40,917 nucleotides of DNA from Planctomycetaceae bacterium. GTDB lineage: Bacteria > Planctomycetota > Planctomycetia > Pirellulales > Pirellulaceae. Shown here in pieces: positions 26,708 to 34,489 of the stretch. The stretch is taken from NCBI GenBank assembly GCA_002726245.1, contig PBSM01000330.1, positions 1 through 40,917 on the forward strand. The letters run 5' to 3'. Numbering within the stretch: the stretch's first letter is position 1; the number at the start of each line of letters is the position of its first letter. The translations under genes were made by a program, and so were the position numbers. The notes beneath the pieces were generated by a model. It did no database searches, was not told the DNA's origin, and was given only the letters and a program-made list of their open reading frames with translations.

Positions 26708-27820
26708 CTATTGTATCACAAGGTGGCGATAGAGTTCGGCATGGCGATCAACCATCCTGCCGACAGTGAACTCTTCTCGCATTCGCTTTCGCGATGCCTC
26801 CGAAAAACGCTGCGATCGTTCTACGTCATCGATGATCAATTGCGTCTTGCGGGCCATCTCGGCTGAGTTGCCAACTGGTACGAGATAGCCCGTTTCGTCA
26901 GGCACAACAAGGTCGCGATTGCCCGGAATGTCACTGGCGACGATTGGTACTCCGGCGAACATGGCTTCCATGATCGCGTTGGATTGTCCTTCGTATCCGC
27001 TGCCAAGCCAGAAGCAATCGAGCAACGCGAGCAAGTCGGGAACGTCGGTCCGTTCGCCGAGAAAGTGAACTCGATCGCCAACCTTGACGTCGTCGCGAAA
27101 ATGGATGAGCGTGTCGCGTTGCGGCCCGTCACCGATGATCAGCAGGTGCGTATCATCGCGAGCCGCCTTCAGCAACTCGGCTGCCCAGATGAGATCCTTA
27201 TATCGCTTCTGCGGCCACAAGCGACCAACGGCTCCAAGGAGCTTGGCATCCGCCGGCAAACCCAACTCTCCAAGCAGTTGCTCGCGAGAGAGTGATCCAG
27301 TCGGCTCAACGGGATCGATGCCGTTAGGAATGATCGCGAACTTCTCTTCCGAAATGCCTTTCTCGACATAGAATTCCCGCACTCCGCTGCTGTTCGTGAC
27401 GATCTTGGTCGTTTTCTTCGCGAGATGCCGATCGATCGCCAGTTCGTGCCAGACTTTCCAACGGTCAACGCACCGCTCACCGCCCAACACAACTTTCACT
27501 CCTTCAGCGAAAGCGGCTCTGCGGCCGTAACAGTTCGCGGCGAAGATCCACGTGTGGACAACGTCGGGCTTGATCTCTCGGATGTAGCGCCGCAGACGCC
27601 CATACGCGAACGGATCGACTTTGCATTTCTTGCCGATGAACTTCAAAGGAATCTGTGCGTCCGTCAAGTCCTGTTCATACGGGCCGCTATGAGTCAGCAC
27701 GGCCACATGAACGTCGAACTCATCACGAGGCAAATTGCTTGCCAAGAGAGTCAGTTGCTTTTCCGCACCGCCTCGCACGAGCGTGGGGATGACTTCGAGA
27801 ACGCGTATCGTCATGGTCAA
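26708..27820 (-). CDS. Glycosyltransferase family 4
   Basis: A 370-residue GT-B fold glycosyltransferase, probably acting at the inner membrane face on a lipid-linked glycan. The N-terminal acceptor domain shows the GT4 pattern VIPTLVRGGAEKQLTLLASNL. The C-terminal donor domain shows AVGRLWPQKRYKDLIWAAELL, LLIIGDGPQRDTL, VHFLGERTDVPDLLALLDCF and the E-x7-E motif in YEGQSNAIMEAMFAGVPIVASD. No signal peptide or membrane helix is present. Its ATG overlaps the stop of the upstream glycosyltransferase by 4 bp, so translation is coupled. Sugar and acceptor are not deducible. Confidence 0.94.
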   Translation of the reverse strand: MTMTIRVLEVIPTLVRGGAEKQLTLLASNLPRDEFDVHVAVLTHSGPYEQDLTDAQIPLKFIGKKCKVDPFAYGRLRRYIREIKPDVVHTWIFAANCYGRRAAFAEGVKVVLGGERCVDRWKVWHELAIDRHLAKKTTKIVTNSSGVREFYVEKGISEEKFAIIPNGIDPVEPTGSLSREQLLGELGLPADAKLLGAVGRLWPQKRYKDLIWAAELLKAARDDTHLLIIGDGPQRDTLIHFRDDVKVGDRVHFLGERTDVPDLLALLDCFWLGSGYEGQSNAIMEAMFAGVPIVASDIPGNRDLVVPDETGYLVPVGNSAEMARKTQLIIDDVERSQRFSEASRKRMREEFTVGRMVDRHAELYRHLVIQ

Positions 27821-28992
27821 CTCGATGAAGCCTCTCTTCTCAGTCTTCGAAACAGGTGCTCATGCTCGTCAACAGTTCTGTTGATCGAAAACGCCTCGCA
27901 GGCACGACGCCGCGCTGCAAGCCCGAGTTGAATACCAAGACCAGGTGATTCGGACAACCGCGAAACCACGTCCAATAGGCTAGTGGGGTCACCGGTGTCA
28001 AACAGATATCCCTGAACGCCACTTTCGATAACGTCGTGAATGTCTGGAGTATCGGTGGCAAGGATTGGCAGGCCAGCGGCCATCGCGTCAAGCAAAGCCT
28101 GCGTCGTTGCGAAGTCGGGCGACGCGGAAAGGTACGCATCCGCGGCTTGATAGACTTCGTACCAATCGTCGAAGCTGCCTGGCAGCACGACGTCTCGATG
28201 CAATCCCAAGTCTACCAGACCGTCGTATAGGCCATCACGAAGCGGCCCATCTCCGATGATCCAAAGCTTGGCGCTTGGCCAACGCTCGGCGATCGGAACC
28301 CACGCCCGGACCAGGTTCTCTAGGCCTCTGCCTGTCTGCAGTCGCTCGACGCAGACCGCAACCGGCGCATACTCGGCTACGGCAAGATCGTGGTTGGTAT
28401 CTGCGAGAGCTGCGCGAGCGCGAAAACGCTCCGCCGCGCTGCGGGCGGGCGCTTCTTCGGTTCCATCGACGATCTGCACAACAGAGGCATAGCCGGCGGA
28501 TTCCAGCTCTTCGGCGCCAACTCGCGTGGACGCAACTACTGCCTTCGCACCTCGACACCGTTTGCGAATCCGACCGCCGAAGCGAGCAACTGCCTGCCAA
28601 GCGCAGTCGCCCCTTGGTCCAGCGCGATGAGCGCGCAGGACAACGGGAAGACGTAGACTGTCCGCTGCGCCCAGCATAGCGTATGCGTCATGTTTCAGAT
28701 TCATCACATAGACGACATCGAAGTCGTTACGATTTGTGCGTATCCAGCGCGACAACGCGCGCATGTATCGCAAGGTGTTCCAACCACCTCGCGGCGCGTA
28801 CGGCAACCGCTCGACGCATATTTGCCGATGCATCACCATCGTAGGCCAATCCGCATGCCATTTCGCCGTGAGTACGGTTACGTCCATGCCGCACGAGCAG
28901 AAAGCATCGGCGAGCCTGGCTGTTGTTTGCTCGGTGTCGCCGAGGAGGGGCCAGTATCTCGGCGTCACCATCAGCAACCGCAGACGCTTCAT
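27817..28992 (-). CDS. Glycosyltransferase family 4 (second)
   Basis: A 391-residue GT-B fold enzyme, second of two overlapping GT4 genes. It starts KRLRLLMVTPRYWPLLGDTEQTTARLADAF and has the donor-side blocks VCVERLQTGRGLENLVRAW, LWIIGDGPLRDGL, VVLPGSFDDWYEVYQAADAYL and AMAAGLPILATD. The usual E-x7-E donor motif is replaced by D-x8-D in ASPDFATTQALLDAMAAG, a conservative change seen in some GT4 enzymes. Its start overlaps the end of hpt by 4 bp and its end overlaps the next glycosyltransferase by 4 bp. The short overlaps at both ends point to one tightly translated operon. Confidence 0.93.
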   Translation of the reverse strand: MKRLRLLMVTPRYWPLLGDTEQTTARLADAFCSCGMDVTVLTAKWHADWPTMVMHRQICVERLPYAPRGGWNTLRYMRALSRWIRTNRNDFDVVYVMNLKHDAYAMLGAADSLRLPVVLRAHRAGPRGDCAWQAVARFGGRIRKRCRGAKAVVASTRVGAEELESAGYASVVQIVDGTEEAPARSAAERFRARAALADTNHDLAVAEYAPVAVCVERLQTGRGLENLVRAWVPIAERWPSAKLWIIGDGPLRDGLYDGLVDLGLHRDVVLPGSFDDWYEVYQAADAYLSASPDFATTQALLDAMAAGLPILATDTPDIHDVIESGVQGYLFDTGDPTSLLDVVSRLSESPGLGIQLGLAARRRACEAFSINRTVDEHEHLFRRLRREASSS

Positions 28993-29519
28993 GAGCCTGT
29001 TTCAGTTAAGTCTTCGGGCTCGAGAGCCGCGAGATGGCGAAGATTGCGGTACTGATCTTCGTAATCCAGTCCGTAGCCCACCACAAATTCATTGGGTATG
29101 TCAAAGGCGATAAAGTCGATGTCAAGATCGACTTCCTGGCGACCGGCTTTCCGCAGCAGCACCGCCGTCCGAACAGAGGTTGGTTCAAGCTGTTCAACCT
29201 CGCGGATGACCTCGACCAGGGTGTGTCCTGTGTCAAAGATGTCGTCCACCAGCAGGACATCTCTCTCCCGAACGTCGAGCATCATCTCCGAGTTGATCGT
29301 CAGCGCGCCGCGAGTCGTTCCCTCTCGATAACTGCTCGCTTGCAAGACGCCTACGCGAAGCGGCATGTCGAGTTGCCGGATTAGATCGGCCAAGAGAACG
29401 ATACTGCCAGTCAACACACCGACAATCGTCAACGGCCGATGACTGTACCAAGCTGCAATCTCGCTGGCCATGCGATCAACACCAGCTTGCAGTTCGTCTT
29501 CTGTAAGAAGTGTCTTCAC
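28989..29519 (-). CDS. hpt: Hypoxanthine phosphoribosyltransferase
   Basis: A 176-residue cytoplasmic purine-salvage enzyme that makes IMP or GMP from the base and PRPP. The PRPP loop is DVLLVDDIFDTGHTL. The N-terminal GVLTGSIVLLADLIRQLD and the C-terminal FIAFDIPNEFVVGYGLDYEDQYRNL blocks are diagnostic. Length is typical. It is the first gene of the overlapping hpt, GT4, GT4 set, although purine salvage has no obvious link to glycan assembly. The pairing may only reflect a shared promoter in the 127-bp gap before the divergent hydrolase gene. Confidence 0.95.
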   Translation of the reverse strand: MKTLLTEDELQAGVDRMASEIAAWYSHRPLTIVGVLTGSIVLLADLIRQLDMPLRVGVLQASSYREGTTRGALTINSEMMLDVRERDVLLVDDIFDTGHTLVEVIREVEQLEPTSVRTAVLLRKAGRQEVDLDIDFIAFDIPNEFVVGYGLDYEDQYRNLRHLAALEPEDLTETGS

Positions 29520-29646
29520 GCGTGATCGCTCCCGATTCAGTTGCAGAAGCGTATTCTAAGACCGGCATGCAGCGGCGGGTAGCCCGAACTCCCTTTCAAG
29601 GCTAGTCTGGTGGGATTCATCAGAATCACGCAAAACTCGAAGCAAA

Positions 29647-30387
29647 ATGAACGGAACGTGGAGCGAGCAAACGGTCGGTGGGCACCCGTGCGATCTCTAT
29701 GAGCCGACGCAGAAGAACGAACATGGTTTCGCCGTCATCTACTTGCACGGCGTGCATCTCAACCGGTTGGTCGATAAAACGGTGTTTACTGAACTGTTCG
29801 AACGCCACGGCTTGCCGGTCGTTGCTCCGATGACACAGCGGAGTTGGTGGACGGATCGAGTCTGCCCGGAGTTCGACGCCGAAGTGACTGCCGAGCAGCA
29901 TCTACTGTGCAACGTCGTGCCGTTCGTGTGCGAGCGGTTTGGCTCGCGAGAGCACGGAATCGCGTTGTTCGGTACGAGCATGGGTGGGCAGGGTGCCTTG
30001 CGAATTTCGTACAAACATCCCGGTCTGTTCCCAGTTGTGGCGGCGATTGCTCCCGCGATCGACTTCCAGATCCGATTCGACGAAGACGAAACGCTGCAGC
30101 AGATGTATTCGGATTCGGAAGCCGTTCGCCAAGACACCGCGACGTTGCACATTCATCCCTTGAACTGGCCGAGACATCAATTCTTCTCGTGCGACCCGTC
30201 CGACTATAAGTGGTGGGGTAGCGCGAATCGACTACGCATGAAATTGTGGTCGCTGGGAGTGCCGCACGAGTGTGATCTCGAAACGACAGGTGGTGGCCAC
30301 GGGTTCGAGTATTATAACACGATGGCAGAGAGAGCGGTTGGGTTCATCGCGGAGCGATTGGATCAAGAGCGAAGGCGGTTGGTTTAG
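29647..30387 (+). CDS. Alpha/beta hydrolase, esterase-like
   Basis: A 246-residue serine hydrolase resembling the esterase D or putative-esterase group. The oxyanion-side IYLHGVHL is at 32-38, the nucleophile elbow GTSMGGQGALR has S111, and the catalytic His lies in GGGHGFEYYN near residue 218. An acidic residue between them (DPSDYK region) could complete the triad. There is no signal peptide, so it is likely cytoplasmic. It is transcribed divergently from hpt with 127 bp between the starts. The substrate is unknown; acyl-thioester, carbohydrate ester or carboxylester are all possible. Confidence 0.88.
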   Translation: MNGTWSEQTVGGHPCDLYEPTQKNEHGFAVIYLHGVHLNRLVDKTVFTELFERHGLPVVAPMTQRSWWTDRVCPEFDAEVTAEQHLLCNVVPFVCERFGSREHGIALFGTSMGGQGALRISYKHPGLFPVVAAIAPAIDFQIRFDEDETLQQMYSDSEAVRQDTATLHIHPLNWPRHQFFSCDPSDYKWWGSANRLRMKLWSLGVPHECDLETTGGGHGFEYYNTMAERAVGFIAERLDQERRRLV

Positions 30388-30759
30388 GATCTGACTACGC
30401 CGGTCGATCGGGATGCAGGAGCCGCCGTGCCGTAACTTACACGATCGGTTGGATCTGTGCGCAAGCACGTTGCGTAATCTTCACAGGTGTTATCGACATT
30501 GGTCGTTTTAGATGCCCGCGGCTCTGGTCGGAGAAGCTGCTCGGCGCGCCATCATGTTGATACACGAGCGGTCGGCATCGGTTCTGCCGAAACTGCTCTC
30601 GGTCGTGGACACCGCCGCGCTGAACCGAGAAGGTCCAAAGACCCGTTGCACGCTATTGTCGATGTGACCGAGGCAATTGTGCTGAAGACGCCAAGCACCA
30701 CAACTGGGCCTCGGTAGGGTAGTCCGCCGAGATTCGAGCTTTGCGCGATTGAGCCGTAC
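30388..30759. other. 372-bp gap without a recognised gene
   Basis: It lies between the convergent hydrolase and DUF1552 genes. A 76-codon frame (30487-30717, plus) is open but arginine-rich and has no family resemblance or Shine-Dalgarno sequence. I see no hairpin with a T-run and no repeat. Confidence 0.4.
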
Positions 30760-32019
30760 TTACCAGGTCAGCTTTCCGGTGCTGGTGGCGAACGACTCTG
30801 TTTCAATACCCATATTGTTGAGCATGTTGACGAACAAATTGCACAAAGGAATGTTGTTCCTTTTGTCGTAGGCCACGTATCGGCCGTGACCGTAGCCGCC
30901 GCCAGCAAGGATGATGGGTAGATTGCTTGGGTCGTGTGCGTTCGCGTTGCCAAGGTTGCTTCCGAACAGAACGGAGGTCTGGTTGAGTAAGCTCCCATCC
31001 GCCTCGCGCGGTTGTGTCATGCGTGACAGGAATTCAGCGAAGCACTTTAAGATTTCAGTTTCGATGATCTTGAGCTGCTCGATCTTCTGTGGGTCTTGCC
31101 CGTGGTGCGACAGGTTGTGATGCTCCCCGGTCACGCCCTGAATCTTGGGAACGACGAGGTGGTCCTGAATCACGACCGTGACAATCCGCGAGGAGTCGGT
31201 CTGCAGCATCAACGGAATCAGGTTCATCAGCGAACGCGTCCGTCCGATCAGATCCGCAGAATCCGCGATGTCTTGCGGAGGCTTTTCATCGACACGAGGC
31301 TTTGGCCGATCCAGCCACGCCTCGGTCTCGGTCAATTCCGCCTCCGCCGCGCGAATGGCAACGAAGTACTCCTCGAGTTGACTGCGATCGTGCGAACTTG
31401 TTTGTCGGTTAAGTGCTTCCGTTTGCTCGGCGACGGAATCGAGGATGCTGCGGCCGTCCGCTAAACGCTGGCGTTGACGGCGTAGCTCTTGGGGACTGTC
31501 GTCAAGGAACAACTTTGCGAACACGGTCGATGGTCTGTGCTGGGCCGGCAACATCACGCCGTTGCTCGTGTACGACTGGCTCTTTTGCGTATTGCTGCTG
31601 AGCGCAATCGACGGAAAACGAGTCGCGTTCCCAAGGTGCTTGGCGGCAAACTGGTCGATGGAAATGGAGTTCTTGAAGCCTCCAAGCCCCGGATTGCGGG
31701 CCGCGGTAAGCCAAGTCATTTCGGTGTCGTGAGGCTGCTTACCGTTTTGATCGGGATGCGAGAGCCCGGAGAACAGCGTAAAGTCGTTGCGATGTTTCTT
31801 GAGCAGCTCCAGATAGTCGGTGCTTCCGTATTCGCTGCCGGTGGTCTTTGGAAACAACGATGGCGGATGGAGTCCCAACGTGTTGCAAATCAGGACCAGG
31901 CGTTTCGGCGGCGCCACCCGCTCACGGCCCATAGCGGGATTCATCGATTCAAGAAACGGTAGCGAGATGGCGATTCCTGACGCCTTGAGAACAGTGCGAC
32001 GTGAAATGGGCGTGTGCAT
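30760..32019 (-). CDS. DUF1552 family protein, Tat-exported
   Basis: A 419-residue protein of the DUF1552 family, distantly related to DUF1501 and sulfatase-like folds. The twin-arginine start is SRRTVLKASGIAISLPFLES. Landmarks are RLVLICNTLGLHPPSLFP, FTLFSGLSHPD, HDTEMTWLTAA, SIDQFAAKHLG, GVTGEHHNLSHHGQDPQKI and the C-terminal SNLGNANAHDPSNLPIILAGGG with YDKRNNIPLCNLFVNML. The ATG overlaps the TAA of the upstream cytochrome gene by one base (TAATG). DUF1552 genes normally pair with a DUF1592/PSD cytochrome, as here. The pair probably acts together in the periplasm or paryphoplasm on an unknown substrate. Confidence 0.95.
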   Translation of the reverse strand: MHTPISRRTVLKASGIAISLPFLESMNPAMGRERVAPPKRLVLICNTLGLHPPSLFPKTTGSEYGSTDYLELLKKHRNDFTLFSGLSHPDQNGKQPHDTEMTWLTAARNPGLGGFKNSISIDQFAAKHLGNATRFPSIALSSNTQKSQSYTSNGVMLPAQHRPSTVFAKLFLDDSPQELRRQRQRLADGRSILDSVAEQTEALNRQTSSHDRSQLEEYFVAIRAAEAELTETEAWLDRPKPRVDEKPPQDIADSADLIGRTRSLMNLIPLMLQTDSSRIVTVVIQDHLVVPKIQGVTGEHHNLSHHGQDPQKIEQLKIIETEILKCFAEFLSRMTQPREADGSLLNQTSVLFGSNLGNANAHDPSNLPIILAGGGYGHGRYVAYDKRNNIPLCNLFVNMLNNMGIETESFATSTGKLTW

Positions 32020-34457
32020 TAGCGGTTCCTAAATAGGCGGCTTGCGACAACGTGATGAATCAGACTCCACAGCGGATAGCCGTCGTTCTTAGTCGCCTGC
32101 AAGATCTTTTCGACTTCTTCGCGGTCAGCAAACTGAATCTCTGCGCCAGTTGAAAACGCGATCAGCTTCAACAGGACATTGCGGGCAACTTGCTCTTTCG
32201 ATTCTCGCAAGTGTGTCTTGTAATCACGAATGCCATCGAACTCGAAGCCATCGGCTGTCACACCGGATGTGTCTACACGTAGCCCCAAGTTGTAGTCCTT
32301 GTGTAGAAAACGCAGCCCAATATTGGTCTCTCGCTTGACGCCTTTGCTGTTGCGATAACGCTCGCGAAAGTTGCCGATGGGATCAAGGCACTCTAAGGCG
32401 AATCCTGGTGGATCAATCGTGCGGTGACAAGCGGCACAAGCATCGACCGTTTGGTGCTTTTTAAGGGTCTCGCGAATTGTCGTCGCACCACGCGTATCAG
32501 GCTCGATGGCGCCCGCACCGGGTGGTGGTGGATTCGGCGGCAACCCGAGCAAATTCGTCAGCACGAAATTGCCCCGTTTGACCGGCGTGGTAACGGTTCC
32601 GTTTGCCGTTACCTTCGCAATGGACGCGTGAGTGAGGATGCCGCCACGAACGTTCGTTGGGTCAAGTGTGACTTTCCGCATGGCTTCGCCTTCGACCCCT
32701 TCAATTCCGTAGTGTTCAGCAAGTCGGCGGTTGAGGAAAGTGAAGTCTGAATCGACGAGGTTGGCCACGCTCAGGTTCGTGTCAATCAGATGTGCAAAGA
32801 ACTCGCGAGTCTCCGCCAACATGGCTCTTCGCAACACGTCATCGTATTCGGGATACAAATAGACATCGGGAGTTGTTGCATCGATCAAGTCGAGGTCCAA
32901 CCATTGACCAAGGAATTCATGCACAAAGCGGTCGCGTTTTGGATCGACCAGCATCCGATCCACTTGAGCCGCCAGCGTTTGGGGATCGGAGAGCCGATTT
33001 GCGGCGGCGAGTTTTCCTAGCTCATCATCGGGAAGACTTCGCCACAGGAAGTAAGACAGTCGGCTGGCAAGGGCTTCATCGTCGAGCGAACCCGCCTTGC
33101 CAGTTTGGAAAAGCAGTTGAGGCGAAACCAAAATGGCTCGAAGTGGGATCCGAACGGAATCAATGAAGTCGCGTTTCGCTTCGAGGCTGGGCTTCGCGAG
33201 CGCTGTCAGTGCGTCGATCTCATGTTTGCTCACCTTGCGGCGAAAGGCTTTTGGAGCGAGGGCCGAGACAATGTCTCTTACATGTTCGATCGGTGATTCA
33301 GTAAGCACGGGCTCGTAAGCTCGTCCGCGCCGCTTATCTTCACTGGATTTCCATTTAACTCCAGGAAAAAGCTTTCGCGTTCGCTCGGGCGGCCAACTGG
33401 GTTCCAATGGTCCTTCAACGGTCACGCGGCGGATCTTGACACCCTCACCAGAAAATTTACTGGCGGGTTGCGAGTTGTAGATCACACGCCCGTCGCGTGC
33501 GGGTTCCAATTCGTCAGCACTGATGTAGATGTAGTCGTCCGGGCGAAGGTAAGTGGTCGTGGAAACTTCTCGGTAGTCCGAGCCAACCAGATCCCAAGCC
33601 GCGAACAACTCGCTCTCGCCCTGTTGGTCATTCTGACGTTTTAAGCTCACCGTGATCGACGACCGAGGTTGATGCGCGGCGGCTTTGACCGTGATGCGAT
33701 ACCGCCCCGCTACTGGTGGCCGAAACCCATTGGTATCGGAACGAAACACATAATTCTCGCCCCGAAAAGTGACCACGTCGCGATCCGTCTTGAAGATCGT
33801 ACCGCCGCCGCGACGAACCGGCCGATCGATCCACATTTGAATATAGCGTGAATTAAAGTAATCGATCTCCCGTTTCTCTATCCTTGGCTTGGCACCCAAC
33901 TGTATCGCCTCATCGAGCGCTAAATCGGCCGCCATGAGTAAGCCGCGAACATGAACACTCGACATCTCCTGCGTCGCCGCGACCACATCAAATGCTCCCG
34001 ATTCATTTTCCGGCGGAAGATGTCTTGCCAGATCGCCGCCGATCCCAAGCAGATCGTGCAGCGTGTGTTCGTATTCCATCCGAGACAGTCGGCGCGACGG
34101 AACTCGTCCGATCGTCTTCTGCGATCGCTCATTGGCTTGCTTCAGTTCGCTTTCCAGAAATGACAATGCCATTACGCGAGCTGCTTTGCTGGGTTGAGTT
34201 TCCTCGGGCGGTGGCATTTTACCACTCTCTATGCGATCAAAAATGTGAACCCATTTGCGAAATGACTCCGCATTCCCAAAGTCTTTTTCGAGCGTGGTGA
34301 AGTCGAGACGTGTCTCTGTATTGGCATCGTGGCATTCGATACACGAAGACTGGATCAGTGCATCTAGATTCGTCGCCAATGCCGGGACGCATAGTGAATG
34401 AGAGACTACGCAAACGAGCAAAATGCAAACGAACGCGCTGCGAGCCAACCGTGTCAT
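32019..34457 (-). CDS. PSD/PSCyt (DUF1592) planctomycete cytochrome c
   Basis: An 812-residue exported c-type cytochrome. I chose the ATG at 34457: GGGAAG lies 5 nt upstream and the signal peptide (MTRLARSAFVCILLVCVVSHSLCVPALA) is clean. An ATG at 34493 would overlap the preceding stop by 4 bp and cannot be excluded. Haem motifs are CIECH at residues 39-43 (PSCyt1) and CAACH at 674-678 (PSCyt3/DUF1588). The order is PSCyt1, DUF1587, a carbohydrate-binding-like middle part (about 190-330), DUF1595, DUF1592 (FLWRSLPDDELGKLA), DUF1588 (ILTHASIAKVTANGTVTTPVKRG) and DUF1585 at the end. It is the partner of the DUF1552 gene that follows with a one-base overlap. Confidence 0.95.
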   Translation of the reverse strand: MTRLARSAFVCILLVCVVSHSLCVPALATNLDALIQSSCIECHDANTETRLDFTTLEKDFGNAESFRKWVHIFDRIESGKMPPPEETQPSKAARVMALSFLESELKQANERSQKTIGRVPSRRLSRMEYEHTLHDLLGIGGDLARHLPPENESGAFDVVAATQEMSSVHVRGLLMAADLALDEAIQLGAKPRIEKREIDYFNSRYIQMWIDRPVRRGGGTIFKTDRDVVTFRGENYVFRSDTNGFRPPVAGRYRITVKAAAHQPRSSITVSLKRQNDQQGESELFAAWDLVGSDYREVSTTTYLRPDDYIYISADELEPARDGRVIYNSQPASKFSGEGVKIRRVTVEGPLEPSWPPERTRKLFPGVKWKSSEDKRRGRAYEPVLTESPIEHVRDIVSALAPKAFRRKVSKHEIDALTALAKPSLEAKRDFIDSVRIPLRAILVSPQLLFQTGKAGSLDDEALASRLSYFLWRSLPDDELGKLAAANRLSDPQTLAAQVDRMLVDPKRDRFVHEFLGQWLDLDLIDATTPDVYLYPEYDDVLRRAMLAETREFFAHLIDTNLSVANLVDSDFTFLNRRLAEHYGIEGVEGEAMRKVTLDPTNVRGGILTHASIAKVTANGTVTTPVKRGNFVLTNLLGLPPNPPPPGAGAIEPDTRGATTIRETLKKHQTVDACAACHRTIDPPGFALECLDPIGNFRERYRNSKGVKRETNIGLRFLHKDYNLGLRVDTSGVTADGFEFDGIRDYKTHLRESKEQVARNVLLKLIAFSTGAEIQFADREEVEKILQATKNDGYPLWSLIHHVVASRLFRNR

Positions 34458-34489
34458 TATCTTCCCGCCTCTGCAGATGAATGGCTTTG

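Noticed and set aside
30487-30717. 76-codon plus-strand frame between the hydrolase and DUF1552 genes
   Set aside because: No ribosome-binding site, arginine-rich, and no resemblance to a known protein.
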